From contig CAMUQM010000040.1 in NCBI GenBank assembly GCA_947095945.1, positions 1 to 13,018 of the forward strand: a DNA stretch of 13,018 nt, in the 5' to 3' direction. This DNA comes from an uncultured Prevotella sp. Its GTDB lineage: Bacteria; Bacteroidota; Bacteroidia; Bacteroidales; Bacteroidaceae. This document shows positions 7,478-13,018 of the stretch, piece after piece. Positions within the stretch are counted from its first letter, which is position 1. Each line of letters begins with the position of its first letter. Made by a program: the position numbers and the translations under genes. Under the pieces are notes generated by a model. It made no database searches. It was given only the letters and a program-made list of their open reading frames with translations, and had not been told where the DNA came from.

Positions 7478-8340
7478 AGATAGTAAAGATATTAGGTGGC
7501 TTGGGCAATCAGATGTTTCAGTATGCGCTATACCTCTCTCTGCAGGAAACGTTCCCAGAGGAGCGAGTGATGCTTGACCTTTCTTGCTTTCAAGGCTACC
7601 ATTTGCATAATGGTTTTGAACTGAAAAAAATCTTCTCAATAAAAGGTGAAAAGGCTTCTGCTTCAGATATTATGCGGGTTGCTTATTACTATCCTAATTA
7701 TCTCTTATGGCGTATTGGCAAGCGTCTTCTACCACGTCGTAAGGGAATGTGTTTGGAAAGCTCTTCCCTTCGTTTTGATGAGTCGGTGTTGAGGCAAGAA
7801 GGAAACAGATACTTCGATGGCTATTGGCAGGATGAAAGATACTTTGCTACTTGTCGGGAGAAGGTGTTGAAAGCCTTTACTTTCCCATCTTTTAATTGTT
7901 CAGAGAACTTGTCTTTATTAGAGAAATTAGATGCTAACAGCGTTGCTTTACATGTAAGGCGAGGCGACTATATTGGCAATAATCTTTATCAAGGCATCTG
8001 CGATCTCGATTATTATCGTACTGCTATTGAAAAGATGTGTTCTTATGTTACACCTTCTCTCTTTTGTGTTTTTAGTAACGATATAGAATGGTGTCGTGAG
8101 CATCTTGAGCAATATATTAATGCATCAGTGGTTTATGTCACTTGGAACACAGGTGCAGAAAGCTATCGTGATATGCAGTTGACGTCTTGTTGTGCACATA
8201 ACATCATTGCTAATTCTTCTTTCTCATGGTGGGGTGCATGGCTCAATCAGAATTGTGATAAGGTTGTTGTTGCTCCAAAGAAATGGCTAAATATGGAAGA
8301 TTGTCACTTTACCTTACCAGAGTCTTGGGTCAAGATATAA
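7474..8340 (+). CDS. GT11 alpha-1,2-fucosyltransferase
   Basis: A 288-residue member of glycosyltransferase family 11, which transfers L-fucose from GDP-fucose in alpha-1,2 linkage, usually to galactose. The N-terminal GGLGNQMFQYA (8-18) is diagnostic. Motif I is HVRRGDY at 160-166, with the arginines used for GDP-fucose binding. A second motif is FSNDIEWCREH at 200-210, and the third is the C-terminal region from DMQLTSCC (233-240) through NSSFSWWGAWL (247-257). Length is normal and no motif is missing. It is the last gene of the locus, overlapping the preceding GT2 by 4 nt, and probably decorates or completes the repeat unit, giving a Fuc-alpha-1,2 structure comparable to H antigen if the acceptor is galactose. 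No gmd or fcl gene for GDP-fucose is nearby, so the donor is made elsewhere or salvaged. Confidence 0.96.
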   Translation: MKIVKILGGLGNQMFQYALYLSLQETFPEERVMLDLSCFQGYHLHNGFELKKIFSIKGEKASASDIMRVAYYYPNYLLWRIGKRLLPRRKGMCLESSSLRFDESVLRQEGNRYFDGYWQDERYFATCREKVLKAFTFPSFNCSENLSLLEKLDANSVALHVRRGDYIGNNLYQGICDLDYYRTAIEKMCSYVTPSLFCVFSNDIEWCREHLEQYINASVVYVTWNTGAESYRDMQLTSCCAHNIIANSSFSWWGAWLNQNCDKVVVAPKKWLNMEDCHFTLPESWVKI

Positions 8341-8344
8341 GCAC

Positions 8345-8378
8345 CTTATTGTAGTATAAGCTCTTTTCAAACAATAAG
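8345..8378 (+). terminator. Weak stem-loop after the fucosyltransferase gene
   Basis: CTTATTGT at 8345-8352 pairs with ACAATAAG at 8371-8378 around an 18-nt loop, starting 4 nt after the stop codon. AAGCT at 8358 and AGCTT near 8380 offer an alternative pairing. The stem is AT-rich and no T-run follows, so termination here is uncertain. Confidence 0.3.
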
Positions 8379-8406
8379 AAGCTTGCATTTGGTTAACATA
8401 TAAGAT

Positions 8407-8578
8407 GAGACCTCTACAAAACTATCCATTCAGTACTATATCATAAAGGTCTGCTTAACCTTACACTGACCGACTAATAGGTCGGCAAAGCTGGGAGAGG
8501 AGAGTTGCTGTTTCATACTATAAAGGTACGAAATATTTTGAGGTGAGCAAATTGTTGGGGTGGTTTTGCAGAGGTCCC
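8407..8578. mobile_element. Candidate 172-bp MITE with terminal inverted repeats
   Basis: The left end GAGACCTCTACAAAACTATC matches the reverse complement of the right end (GGGACCTCTGCAAAACCACC) over about 20 bp, and the four differences are all transitions. AGAT occurs directly outside both ends (8403-8406 and 8579-8582), as a 4-bp target duplication would. The interior has no ORF; it contains a small stem (CCGAC at 8470-8474 with GTCGG at 8481-8485) and a leftward promoter-like pair. The size, ends and lack of coding capacity fit a non-autonomous element mobilised by a transposase elsewhere. I recall GAGACCTYTGCA-like ends from IS5-superfamily elements but cannot confirm the family here. 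A 4-bp duplication could arise by chance. Confidence 0.55.
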
Positions 8579-8593
8579 AGATATTGAATTGTC

Positions 8594-8686
8594 GTACGTG
8601 ATAATGCAAAGATACACATTTTGAAGCAATTCACAACCCACGAATACTGGTAATCAGTCGGCTGCCAGTTGTACGTGATAATGCAA
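8594..8686. repeat. Direct 16-bp repeat pair, 77 bp apart
   Basis: GTACGTGATAATGCAA occurs at 8594-8609 and again, identical, at 8671-8686, each preceded by GT(C/T) or similar bases. The 61 bp between them are non-coding. The pair lies between the MITE-like element and the end of the PepSY-TM gene. The arrangement may be the trace of a duplicated or recombined repeat unit. Apart from these elements the 8341-8722 gap holds no gene that I can see. Confidence 0.7.
8607..8637 (-). promoter_or_regulatory. Leftward promoter-like element within the direct repeat
   Basis: On the minus strand TATCTTTG (8614 to 8607) is an exact TAnnTTTG box, and GTTG (8637 to 8634) lies 19 nt upstream, close to the TTTG -33 consensus at the preferred spacing. 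A transcript would start near 8600 and run through the MITE and antisense to the 3' end of the fucosyltransferase gene; no gene is oriented to use it. Confidence 0.45.
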
Positions 8687-8722
8687 CAATGCTTTTATAG
8701 GATTTCTATCGTTGTTATACAT

Positions 8723-10141
8723 TTACACTTTCTTCCCAGACACGAGGACGAAGAGGGTGAGGAGGCCTACGACGAAGATGAAGAGGAAGGAGCCTAAGGC
8801 GCCTGCATAGATTCGGCCAGTGTGGACCTCTAACGCAAAGTTCCAGAGAGAGAGAGGCTTATTCTTTAACGTTTCGGGTTGCTTTGCAAAGGGCGAACCT
8901 TTGAAGTAGCTTACAAGACATTCCTTATTTGTGAAGTCTGAGCTATAGCCTGAAATCATTTGCTCGTCAGGTGCAGTACCCGGTATACGAGGGGTAGATT
9001 TCATCGAGTCGTTATAAGGGATAATAGAACCATTGGTTCTGTTCCAGTAGAATAGACCATCAAAGGAACCAATAAGCCATGTGTTGTTCTTTGAACGTTG
9101 CCAAACTGTTTGCCCCATGATGCTGACAGGAGGGGCAGAAGTCACGATAGAAGGTTTACCAGAGAGGGATTGTAAAGAGAAAAATCCTTCAGAGGTTGAG
9201 ATAATCCAGTCGTGCTTCAGTTCATCATAGCGTATCATTCTTAGTTTGTCGTTCCAAGCGTTATCATTGTCTAAGGTTGTTCCCGCCAATGGTTTCGTGC
9301 TGGTTTTGGCAAGTGGAATCATAAGGGGTGGACGTAATGCCCAGCCAGTGATGGCAATGAAAAGTGTCAAGGCAAATGTATAAATGCCGATTTTCGTATG
9401 CCATACAAGCATAGAAACGGTTTTTCGACGTAGCCAAAACCATATACCTGTTACGCAAAGTATGATGAGGATAATACCTATTCCATCGATAATGATTTTT
9501 CCGATAGTGCCAAATAATGCGCCACTGTGCAGAAGCCATACTTGACGGAAGAGCGACACCTTGCCTTCATAGCCGTCAGGCGACTGTAATGTAAGACAAG
9601 TAAACGTTTTGTAAGGTGCTTTAGCATAATAGAGGTGAGAACGAGAAAGAACGATGAGCGTGTCACCATGCGTAGTGATATCTGTCAGTAGTTCGTCATC
9701 CTCTTGGAGGGGGAGATTAATCATTTGCCAAAATGAGTTCTTTTCCAGTTTATACAGTCCCATGATGCTAACAGCAAAGATCTCATTTTGCGTTGTTTTA
9801 ACCATTCCACGTATCTGGCGATAGTCTGCACCCGCAGGCAGTCCTTGATTGTATTCCGTGAATTTGGTTGCGGTTGTGTCCGCTTGAATGACGCCCGCAG
9901 CACCATAGATGAGGACTTTATTATGGTTTTCAGCATCATTATAGCGTAGTGTTCCTCGTAGCAAGCCATTGTTCCATTGTTCAAAAGAATAGTGACTTGG
10001 CAATAAGGCACGGCTCACGTTGATATCTGCAAAGGTTTGTCGATGGTTGAGGATAATCCCTGATAGGCAGAACATTACCAAGAAGAAGGTAATGATAATT
10101 CCTATCCATTTATGATATTTACGCCATGTTTTGCGTTTCAT
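8723..10141 (-). CDS. PepSY-TM (PepSY-associated transmembrane) inner-membrane protein
   Basis: A 472-residue protein with the PepSY_TM layout: helix 1 at about 13-31 directly after the basic start RKTWRKYHKWIG, a large periplasmic domain (about 35-205), a helix pair at about 212-236 and 250-268, a second periplasmic domain, and a last helix at about 448-468. Conserved histidines sit at the membrane borders: H10 (YHKW), H205 (LLHSGALFG), H248 (VWHTKIG) and one near 440 (EVHTGR), a pattern compatible with haem or metal binding. GIWFWLRRK after helix 2 is also typical. In Bacteroidetes such proteins are often found beside TonB-dependent receptors for iron or haem and are proposed to be reductases; no receptor is visible here, so the role is inference. 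It appears to be transcribed alone, with its own promoter and a dyad upstream. Confidence 0.87.
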   Translation of the reverse strand: MKRKTWRKYHKWIGIIITFFLVMFCLSGIILNHRQTFADINVSRALLPSHYSFEQWNNGLLRGTLRYNDAENHNKVLIYGAAGVIQADTTATKFTEYNQGLPAGADYRQIRGMVKTTQNEIFAVSIMGLYKLEKNSFWQMINLPLQEDDELLTDITTHGDTLIVLSRSHLYYAKAPYKTFTCLTLQSPDGYEGKVSLFRQVWLLHSGALFGTIGKIIIDGIGIILIILCVTGIWFWLRRKTVSMLVWHTKIGIYTFALTLFIAITGWALRPPLMIPLAKTSTKPLAGTTLDNDNAWNDKLRMIRYDELKHDWIISTSEGFFSLQSLSGKPSIVTSAPPVSIMGQTVWQRSKNNTWLIGSFDGLFYWNRTNGSIIPYNDSMKSTPRIPGTAPDEQMISGYSSDFTNKECLVSYFKGSPFAKQPETLKNKPLSLWNFALEVHTGRIYAGALGSFLFIFVVGLLTLFVLVSGKKV

Positions 10142-10168
10142 ATTTTGATGTTTGTGTTATGTTGTTTT

Positions 10169-10190
10169 TACTCAGTTTTAAAACAGAGTA
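10169..10190. promoter_or_regulatory. 22-bp dyad, candidate operator for the PepSY-TM gene
   Basis: The left half TACTCAGTTTT and right half AAAACAGAGTA are complementary at ten of eleven positions; only one A-A pair breaks the symmetry. The dyad abuts the predicted -7 box at 10191-10198 and covers the expected transcription start (near 10184), 28 nt before the ATG at 10141. A repressor bound here would block initiation. The same sequence could instead form a hairpin in the 5' leader. The regulator is unknown. Confidence 0.55.
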
Positions 10191-10198
10191 CAAACTTA
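10191..10198 (-). promoter_or_regulatory. Candidate -7 box of the PepSY-TM gene
   Basis: On the minus strand the bases read TAAGTTTG, an exact match to TAnnTTTG, giving a leader of about 43 nt. The position 19 nt upstream reads CCCC, so there is no recognisable -33 element; activation or a degenerate -33 is possible. Confidence 0.5.
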
Positions 10199-10324
10199 CA
10201 TAAAAAAGCTGTATTTAGGGGCTTTTTGAATCATATTTTTTAGTTTATAAGTAGATGGGTAAACAAGTTGTATCTTTTGTCACAAGTAACTTATTTAATT
10301 ATCCACTTGCTCGCAAGAAACGTG

Positions 10325-10378
10325 AAACTAATCTCTCACAGATAGTACAAAAGAATAGATTTATGTGAGACTAAGTTT
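10325..10378. repeat. Imperfect inverted repeat upstream of the PepSY-TM gene
   Basis: AAACTAATCTCTCACA at 10325-10340 resembles the reverse complement of TGTGAGACTAAGTTT at 10364-10378 (one length difference and few mismatches), separated by 23 nt. It may be a hairpin or a distal regulatory site. The remaining bases of the 10142-10478 gap hold only the dyad, the -7 box and the terminator listed separately, with no gene. Confidence 0.4.
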
Positions 10379-10430
10379 AAACTACAAAGACCTAAAGGGT
10401 GAAAAGTATATAGGATTTATCAATAAAAAG

Positions 10431-10460
10431 AAGAGGAACATATTTAAATATGCTCCTCTT
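10431..10460 (-). terminator. Terminator of the unknown lipoprotein gene
   Basis: AAGAGGAACATAT at 10431-10443 pairs with ATATGCTCCTCTT at 10448-10460 around a TTAA loop, with a single mismatch (A opposite C). Leftward transcripts leave the stem into CTTTTTATTG, a T-rich tail. It starts 18 nt after the stop of the gene at 10479-11099. Confidence 0.8.
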
Positions 10461-10478
10461 TAATCTTTATCTTTTACA

Positions 10479-11099
10479 TTAATTTTTTACTGGCTTATAG
10501 AAAATATACTTCTCTAAAACAACGCCTTTGAGAGGGAAAGTGTTGAAGTCTGTTTCTTTGAACTCCAAAGTGTAGCCATCGTTTCTCATTACTTCAATTT
10601 TACGAGTCACATTTCCAAAGTTTAAAGTTAGCATACCTTCTAATGTATAGGTATATTCACCTTTAGAATCTAAAATCCAATCACCTTCAGCATCCTTCTT
10701 TAATAGCATTATATTAGAACGGTCCAAGATGTAAAAGTGATGCTCCTTATCCCCTAAATCAGTTGCATTGTAGTTTAGGTTTTGCAACAGATTAAAGTCT
10801 TTGCCAGTATTGGAATCAATAGGAATCCATCTTCCATCCTTTGTATTCACACGGAATTTCACTTTATATGTTTTTTTTGTGTCAGGATTTCTAACAATAG
10901 CATAACTACCATTAGTAGTTGCAGCCCATTCTCCTACTGGCATATGAAGTTCTGATAATTTCTCATCTACATGGAAACCACCTTTGTTCTTGCCGTTGTC
11001 GTTATTGTCATCATTTTTACTACAACCTGTAAAGGCTACCACTCCGAATAACATTAAACCAGCCCATAAGGCAGATTCTAAGTTAAACAATCTTTTCAT
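10479..11099 (-). CDS. Unknown lipoprotein, paralogue of the gene at 11557-12174
   Basis: A 206-residue protein of unknown function. The signal peptide ends in a lipobox FTGC with Cys26 as the lipidation site, followed by SKNDD and an Asn/Asp/Gly/Lys-rich linker to about residue 40. The mature domain starts with VGEWAATTNGSYAIVRNP and continues with short beta-type segments; the VGxW start resembles lipocalin-like Bacteroidetes lipoproteins, but no named family is recognised. It shares SYAIVRNPxTxKxYKV, an IP(I/V)D-x-NTG segment and the C-terminal FK-ET-DFN / VVLEKY block with the downstream-numbered neighbour, so the two come from a duplication. A strong terminator follows it, and a long AT-rich region with a 22-bp array lies upstream; no convincing -7 box is found there. 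Confidence 0.82.
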   Translation of the reverse strand: MKRLFNLESALWAGLMLFGVVAFTGCSKNDDNNDNGKNKGGFHVDEKLSELHMPVGEWAATTNGSYAIVRNPDTKKTYKVKFRVNTKDGRWIPIDSNTGKDFNLLQNLNYNATDLGDKEHHFYILDRSNIMLLKKDAEGDWILDSKGEYTYTLEGMLTLNFGNVTRKIEVMRNDGYTLEFKETDFNTFPLKGVVLEKYIFYKPVKN

Positions 11100-11230
11100 A
11101 ATTTGTTTTTTTTATTAGTAAAACATAAGGGTTTTGAATTTCAAATTACGTTTTTAGTACATTCTTTCGTCATCTTTTTTTACGTCACAAGACCAGTCTT
11201 TCAAATGGTTATATCTTATTCTATGATTTC

Positions 11231-11318
11231 TTTTCGTGAAAATAAATATTTTTTTTCATGAAAATAATTGTTTTTTTTCATGAGAAGAAATATTTTTGTT
11301 CATGAAAATAATTCTCCA
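11231..11318. repeat. Four-copy tandem array, exact 22-bp period
   Basis: Cores C(A/G)TGAAAATAA begin at 11235, 11257, 11279 and 11301, exactly 22 bp apart; the third reads CATGAGAAGAA. Each sits in a T-rich frame so that TTTTC(A/G)TGAAAA is a small palindrome. The array is 131 bp upstream of the lipoprotein gene at 10479-11099. The 22-bp spacing places all cores on nearly the same DNA face. Otherwise the 11100-11556 gap is AT-rich and holds only this array and the terminator at 11478-11525. Confidence 0.85.
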
Positions 11319-11477
11319 AATATTTTTTGTCGGTATGAAAGTGACGATTTAGTGCTTCTTTTTCATTCGCTGAACCCACCTTAATTTATATGTAACAAAG
11401 ATATGAAAAAGTGATTAAAAAGTGAATAGTTGTAGTTTATATTTAAATGATTTTATCTATAATATCTAAAAATAAAG

Positions 11478-11525
11478 CCCCAATTAACAGAACTTTACGT
11501 AATCTATAGCTACTGTTAATTGGGG
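11478..11525 (-). terminator. Terminator of the secreted paralogue gene
   Basis: CCCCAATTAACAG at 11478-11490 and CTGTTAATTGGGG at 11513-11525 form a perfect 13-bp stem with a 22-nt loop. Leftward transcripts leave it into GCTTTATTTTTAG. It begins 31 nt after the stop of the gene at 11557. Confidence 0.85.
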
Positions 11526-11556
11526 TAAATGTTATCTGTTTGGATTATGGTATGTC

Positions 11557-12174
11557 TTACTTTCTTGTAACGCGAACATATCTCATCACCTTCTTAACGA
11601 CTACTCTTCGTAAGTCACTGTCATTAAATTTGGTTTGAGTTAGTTCAAATTCATTGTTGTTCAAGAATCTAATTTGAAGTTGCTTGCGCATCTTACCATC
11701 TATCTTCATAAAGAAACCATCATGACGGAAACCATATGTAGCTGGGTCGTCATCACGCTTCCATCTACCGTTGTCTTCTCTTTCGATAACACTCATCGTA
11801 CCATCACGGTAGAAATCAAAACGGTGTAATTCGTCATCGAGGTCGTTATCATCATGACCTACGAGCGTACGAAGGTTTACATATTCTCCAGTGTTGAAGT
11901 CAACAGGAAGGAACTTGTAATCATCATATCTGTCAATAGTGAAGCCCACCTTATATTCTTTACGTGTTCTTGGATTGCGCACAATAGCATAGCTGCCCTT
12001 GTTTGTCAACTCCCATGTACCTACAATTTGTGTGTTGTTGGTAGGTGTAGCAGCTACGATGTTATTATTATTATCGTTTACTTCATTGTTTGCAGCATTT
12101 GAACTGGAAAATGTAAACAGTCCGCCTAATACTAAGCCTGCGCACAAAGCGCAGTAAGAAATTTTGTTGTTCAT
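11557..12174 (-). CDS. Unknown exported protein, paralogue of the lipoprotein at 10479-11099
   Basis: A 205-residue protein. Residues 1-28 look like an ordinary signal peptide (MNNK, hydrophobic core, FSSSNAANN) with cleavage likely after SNA or NAA. There is no lipobox at the expected place; the cysteines at 8 and 11 lie inside the core. An Asn-rich linker (NNEVNDNNNN) leads to VGTWELTNKGSYAIVRNPRT, clearly homologous to the neighbour. Further shared blocks are the FNTG segment, the QTKFND block and a basic C-terminus (VVVKKVMRYVRVTRK). A highly acidic DDNDLDDELHRFDFY stretch differs from the paralogue. It would be periplasmic or secreted instead of membrane-anchored. Function is unknown. 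It has its own promoter and terminator, so the pair is not one simple operon. Confidence 0.82.
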   Translation of the reverse strand: MNNKISYCALCAGLVLGGLFTFSSSNAANNEVNDNNNNIVAATPTNNTQIVGTWELTNKGSYAIVRNPRTRKEYKVGFTIDRYDDYKFLPVDFNTGEYVNLRTLVGHDDNDLDDELHRFDFYRDGTMSVIEREDNGRWKRDDDPATYGFRHDGFFMKIDGKMRKQLQIRFLNNNEFELTQTKFNDSDLRRVVVKKVMRYVRVTRK

Positions 12175-12206
12175 TGTTATATACTCATTTTTGGATTAAT
12201 ATGTTG

Positions 12207-12237
12207 CAAATATACATAAACAAATTTTAATTGCAAT
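12207..12237 (-). promoter_or_regulatory. Promoter of the exported paralogue gene
   Basis: On the minus strand TATATTTG (12214 to 12207) matches TAnnTTTG exactly, and ATTG (12237 to 12234) lies 19 nt upstream, near the TTTG -33 consensus. The start would be near 12200, giving a short leader of about 25 nt before the ATG at 12174. Confidence 0.6.
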
Positions 12238-12270
12238 GATAAGGATGTCGTGTTTTAAGTGATTTTATAG

Positions 12271-12340
12271 AATTGGATTATAGAATGATATCCAATTTAA
12301 CAGATTTGCTCATAAAGAAACAAATTCCGTCAAATTGGAT
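12271..12340. repeat. AATTGGAT inverted and direct repeats
   Basis: AATTGGAT at 12271-12278 pairs with ATCCAATT at 12290-12297 (11-nt loop), and AATTGGAT recurs at 12333-12340. The site lies between the GH92 stop and the next promoter. It could be a weak terminator for the mannosidase gene, though no T-run follows, or a binding site. Confidence 0.4.
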
Positions 12341-12362
12341 GCTAAAAGCGTATAATAACTTT

Positions 12363-13018
12363 CTATTTTACAGGTTTGTCACCCATTGTAAAGTCAATTT
12401 CAGCGCCTGACATGAGTTCTTCATGTTCAAGATAATGATGCTGATAAGGCTGTCCATTCATTGTCATACGCTGGATAAATCGGTTGTTTGTATCGCTCTT
12501 GTCAGCACGGAGTGTGATTGTTTTACCGTTTTCAAGCCTTACCTTGACTTTGCTGAAATAAGGTGTACCAATCATATATTGTGTGCTGGCAGGGCAAACG
12601 GGATAGAATCCGAGCGCTGAGAATACATACCAAGCAGAGGTCTGACCATTATCCTCGTCGCCACAGTAGCCATCGGGCTGCGCAGTATAGAGTCGGTCCA
12701 TCACCTCACGCATCCAATATTGAGCCTTCCAAGGTTGTCCGCTGTAGTCATAGAGGTAAATCATGTGCTGAATAGGCTGGTTCCCATGTGCATAATTACC
12801 CATGTTCATGATTTGCATCTCACGTATTTCGTGGATTGTGAAGCCGTAATAACTATCGTCAAAGACAGGAGGAAGTTGGAAAACACTATCTAACATTGCG
12901 TTAAATTTGTCGTATCCTCCCATCAGCTGTGCCAGTCCGGCTGGATCGTGGAACACGCTCCATGTGTAATGCCAGCTGTTTCCCTCTGTGAAGGCATCGC
13001 CCCATTTGAACGGATTAA
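12363..13018 (-). CDS. GH92 alpha-mannosidase, C-terminal part (5' end outside window)
   Basis: The frame is open to the window edge and gives about 218 residues of a glycoside hydrolase family 92 enzyme, a calcium-dependent exo-alpha-mannosidase (often alpha-1,2) acting on mannose-rich glycans in the periplasm or at the surface. Conserved blocks are FTEGNSWHYTW near the edge, HDPAGLAQLMGG, YAHGNQPIQHMIYLYDY and GYCGDEDNGQTSAWYVFSALGFYP. From the E of FTEGN to the two D of GDED the distances are 109 and 111 residues, as I remember for Glu533, Asp642 and Asp644 of Bacteroides Bt3990, so the catalytic set appears intact. An internal GTG just before FHDPAG is not the real start, as homology continues upstream of it. 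The signal peptide and N-terminal domain are not visible. Confidence 0.94.
   Translation of the reverse strand, partial: NPFKWGDAFTEGNSWHYTWSVFHDPAGLAQLMGGYDKFNAMLDSVFQLPPVFDDSYYGFTIHEIREMQIMNMGNYAHGNQPIQHMIYLYDYSGQPWKAQYWMREVMDRLYTAQPDGYCGDEDNGQTSAWYVFSALGFYPVCPASTQYMIGTPYFSKVKVRLENGKTITLRADKSDTNNRFIQRMTMNGQPYQHHYLEHEELMSGAEIDFTMGDKPVK

Noticed and set aside
8407..8578. Degenerate transposase gene inside the MITE-like element
   Set aside because: No reading frame of useful length or transposase motif is present in 172 bp.
11231..11318. CRISPR-like array
   Set aside because: The 22-bp units are contiguous with no unique spacers, and no cas gene is present.
12423..12775. Plus-strand ORFs opposite the mannosidase
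   Set aside because: They are antisense to conserved GH92 blocks and have no independent support.

Overview
The window looks like chromosomal DNA from a Prevotella-like member of the Bacteroidales. The support is moderate to low GC, Bacteroidetes -7 promoter boxes (TAnnTTTG) in place of sigma-70 boxes, an almost complete absence of Shine-Dalgarno sequences, Asn/Asp-rich lipoproteins, a GH92 mannosidase and a WecA/Wzx/Wzy/Wzz glycan locus. Genus is inferred from the overall look, not from an alignment.

Layout. (1) 1-905: the last codons of an unrecognised gene, a small lipocalin-like lipoprotein, then an intergenic stretch with a 22-bp palindromic repeat and a perfect 11-bp terminator. (2) 906-8340: a compact surface-polysaccharide locus. 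A WecA/TagO-type initiating sugar-phosphate transferase on the minus strand is divergent from a plus-strand block of GT2 glycosyltransferase, Wzz chain-length regulator, Wzx flippase, Wzy polymerase, a second GT2 and a GT11 alpha-1,2-fucosyltransferase. From wzz onward the genes are 3 nt apart or overlapping, so they are probably one operon. The first GT2 and wzz carry three single-base indels in about 1.5 kb; everything else is intact. (3) 8341-8722: a non-coding stretch with a candidate 172-bp MITE (terminal inverted repeats, possible 4-bp target duplication) and a pair of direct repeats with a leftward promoter-like element. (4) 8723-10478: a PepSY-TM membrane protein (minus), with a near-perfect 22-bp dyad immediately downstream of its predicted -7 box. 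(5) 10479-12174: two diverged tandem paralogues of an unknown family, one a lipoprotein and the other with an ordinary signal peptide, separated by a four-copy array of exact 22-bp period. (6) 12363-end: the C-terminal part of a GH92 alpha-mannosidase that runs off the window.

How the genes fit together. The WecA homologue would load the first sugar phosphate onto undecaprenyl phosphate at the inner membrane. The GT2 enzymes and the fucosyltransferase would extend the repeat unit in the cytoplasm, Wzx would flip it, Wzy would polymerise it in the periplasm and Wzz would set chain length. No Wzc-type kinase, Wza exporter, O-antigen ligase or GDP-fucose synthesis gene is visible, so the ligase and sugar donors must come from elsewhere. 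The product would be an O-antigen-like glycan containing Fuc-alpha-1,2 residues. I see no defence system, CRISPR array, prophage, tRNA or rRNA. The most notable non-coding signals are the dyad at the PepSY-TM promoter, the two unrelated 22-bp-period arrays and the MITE-like element.
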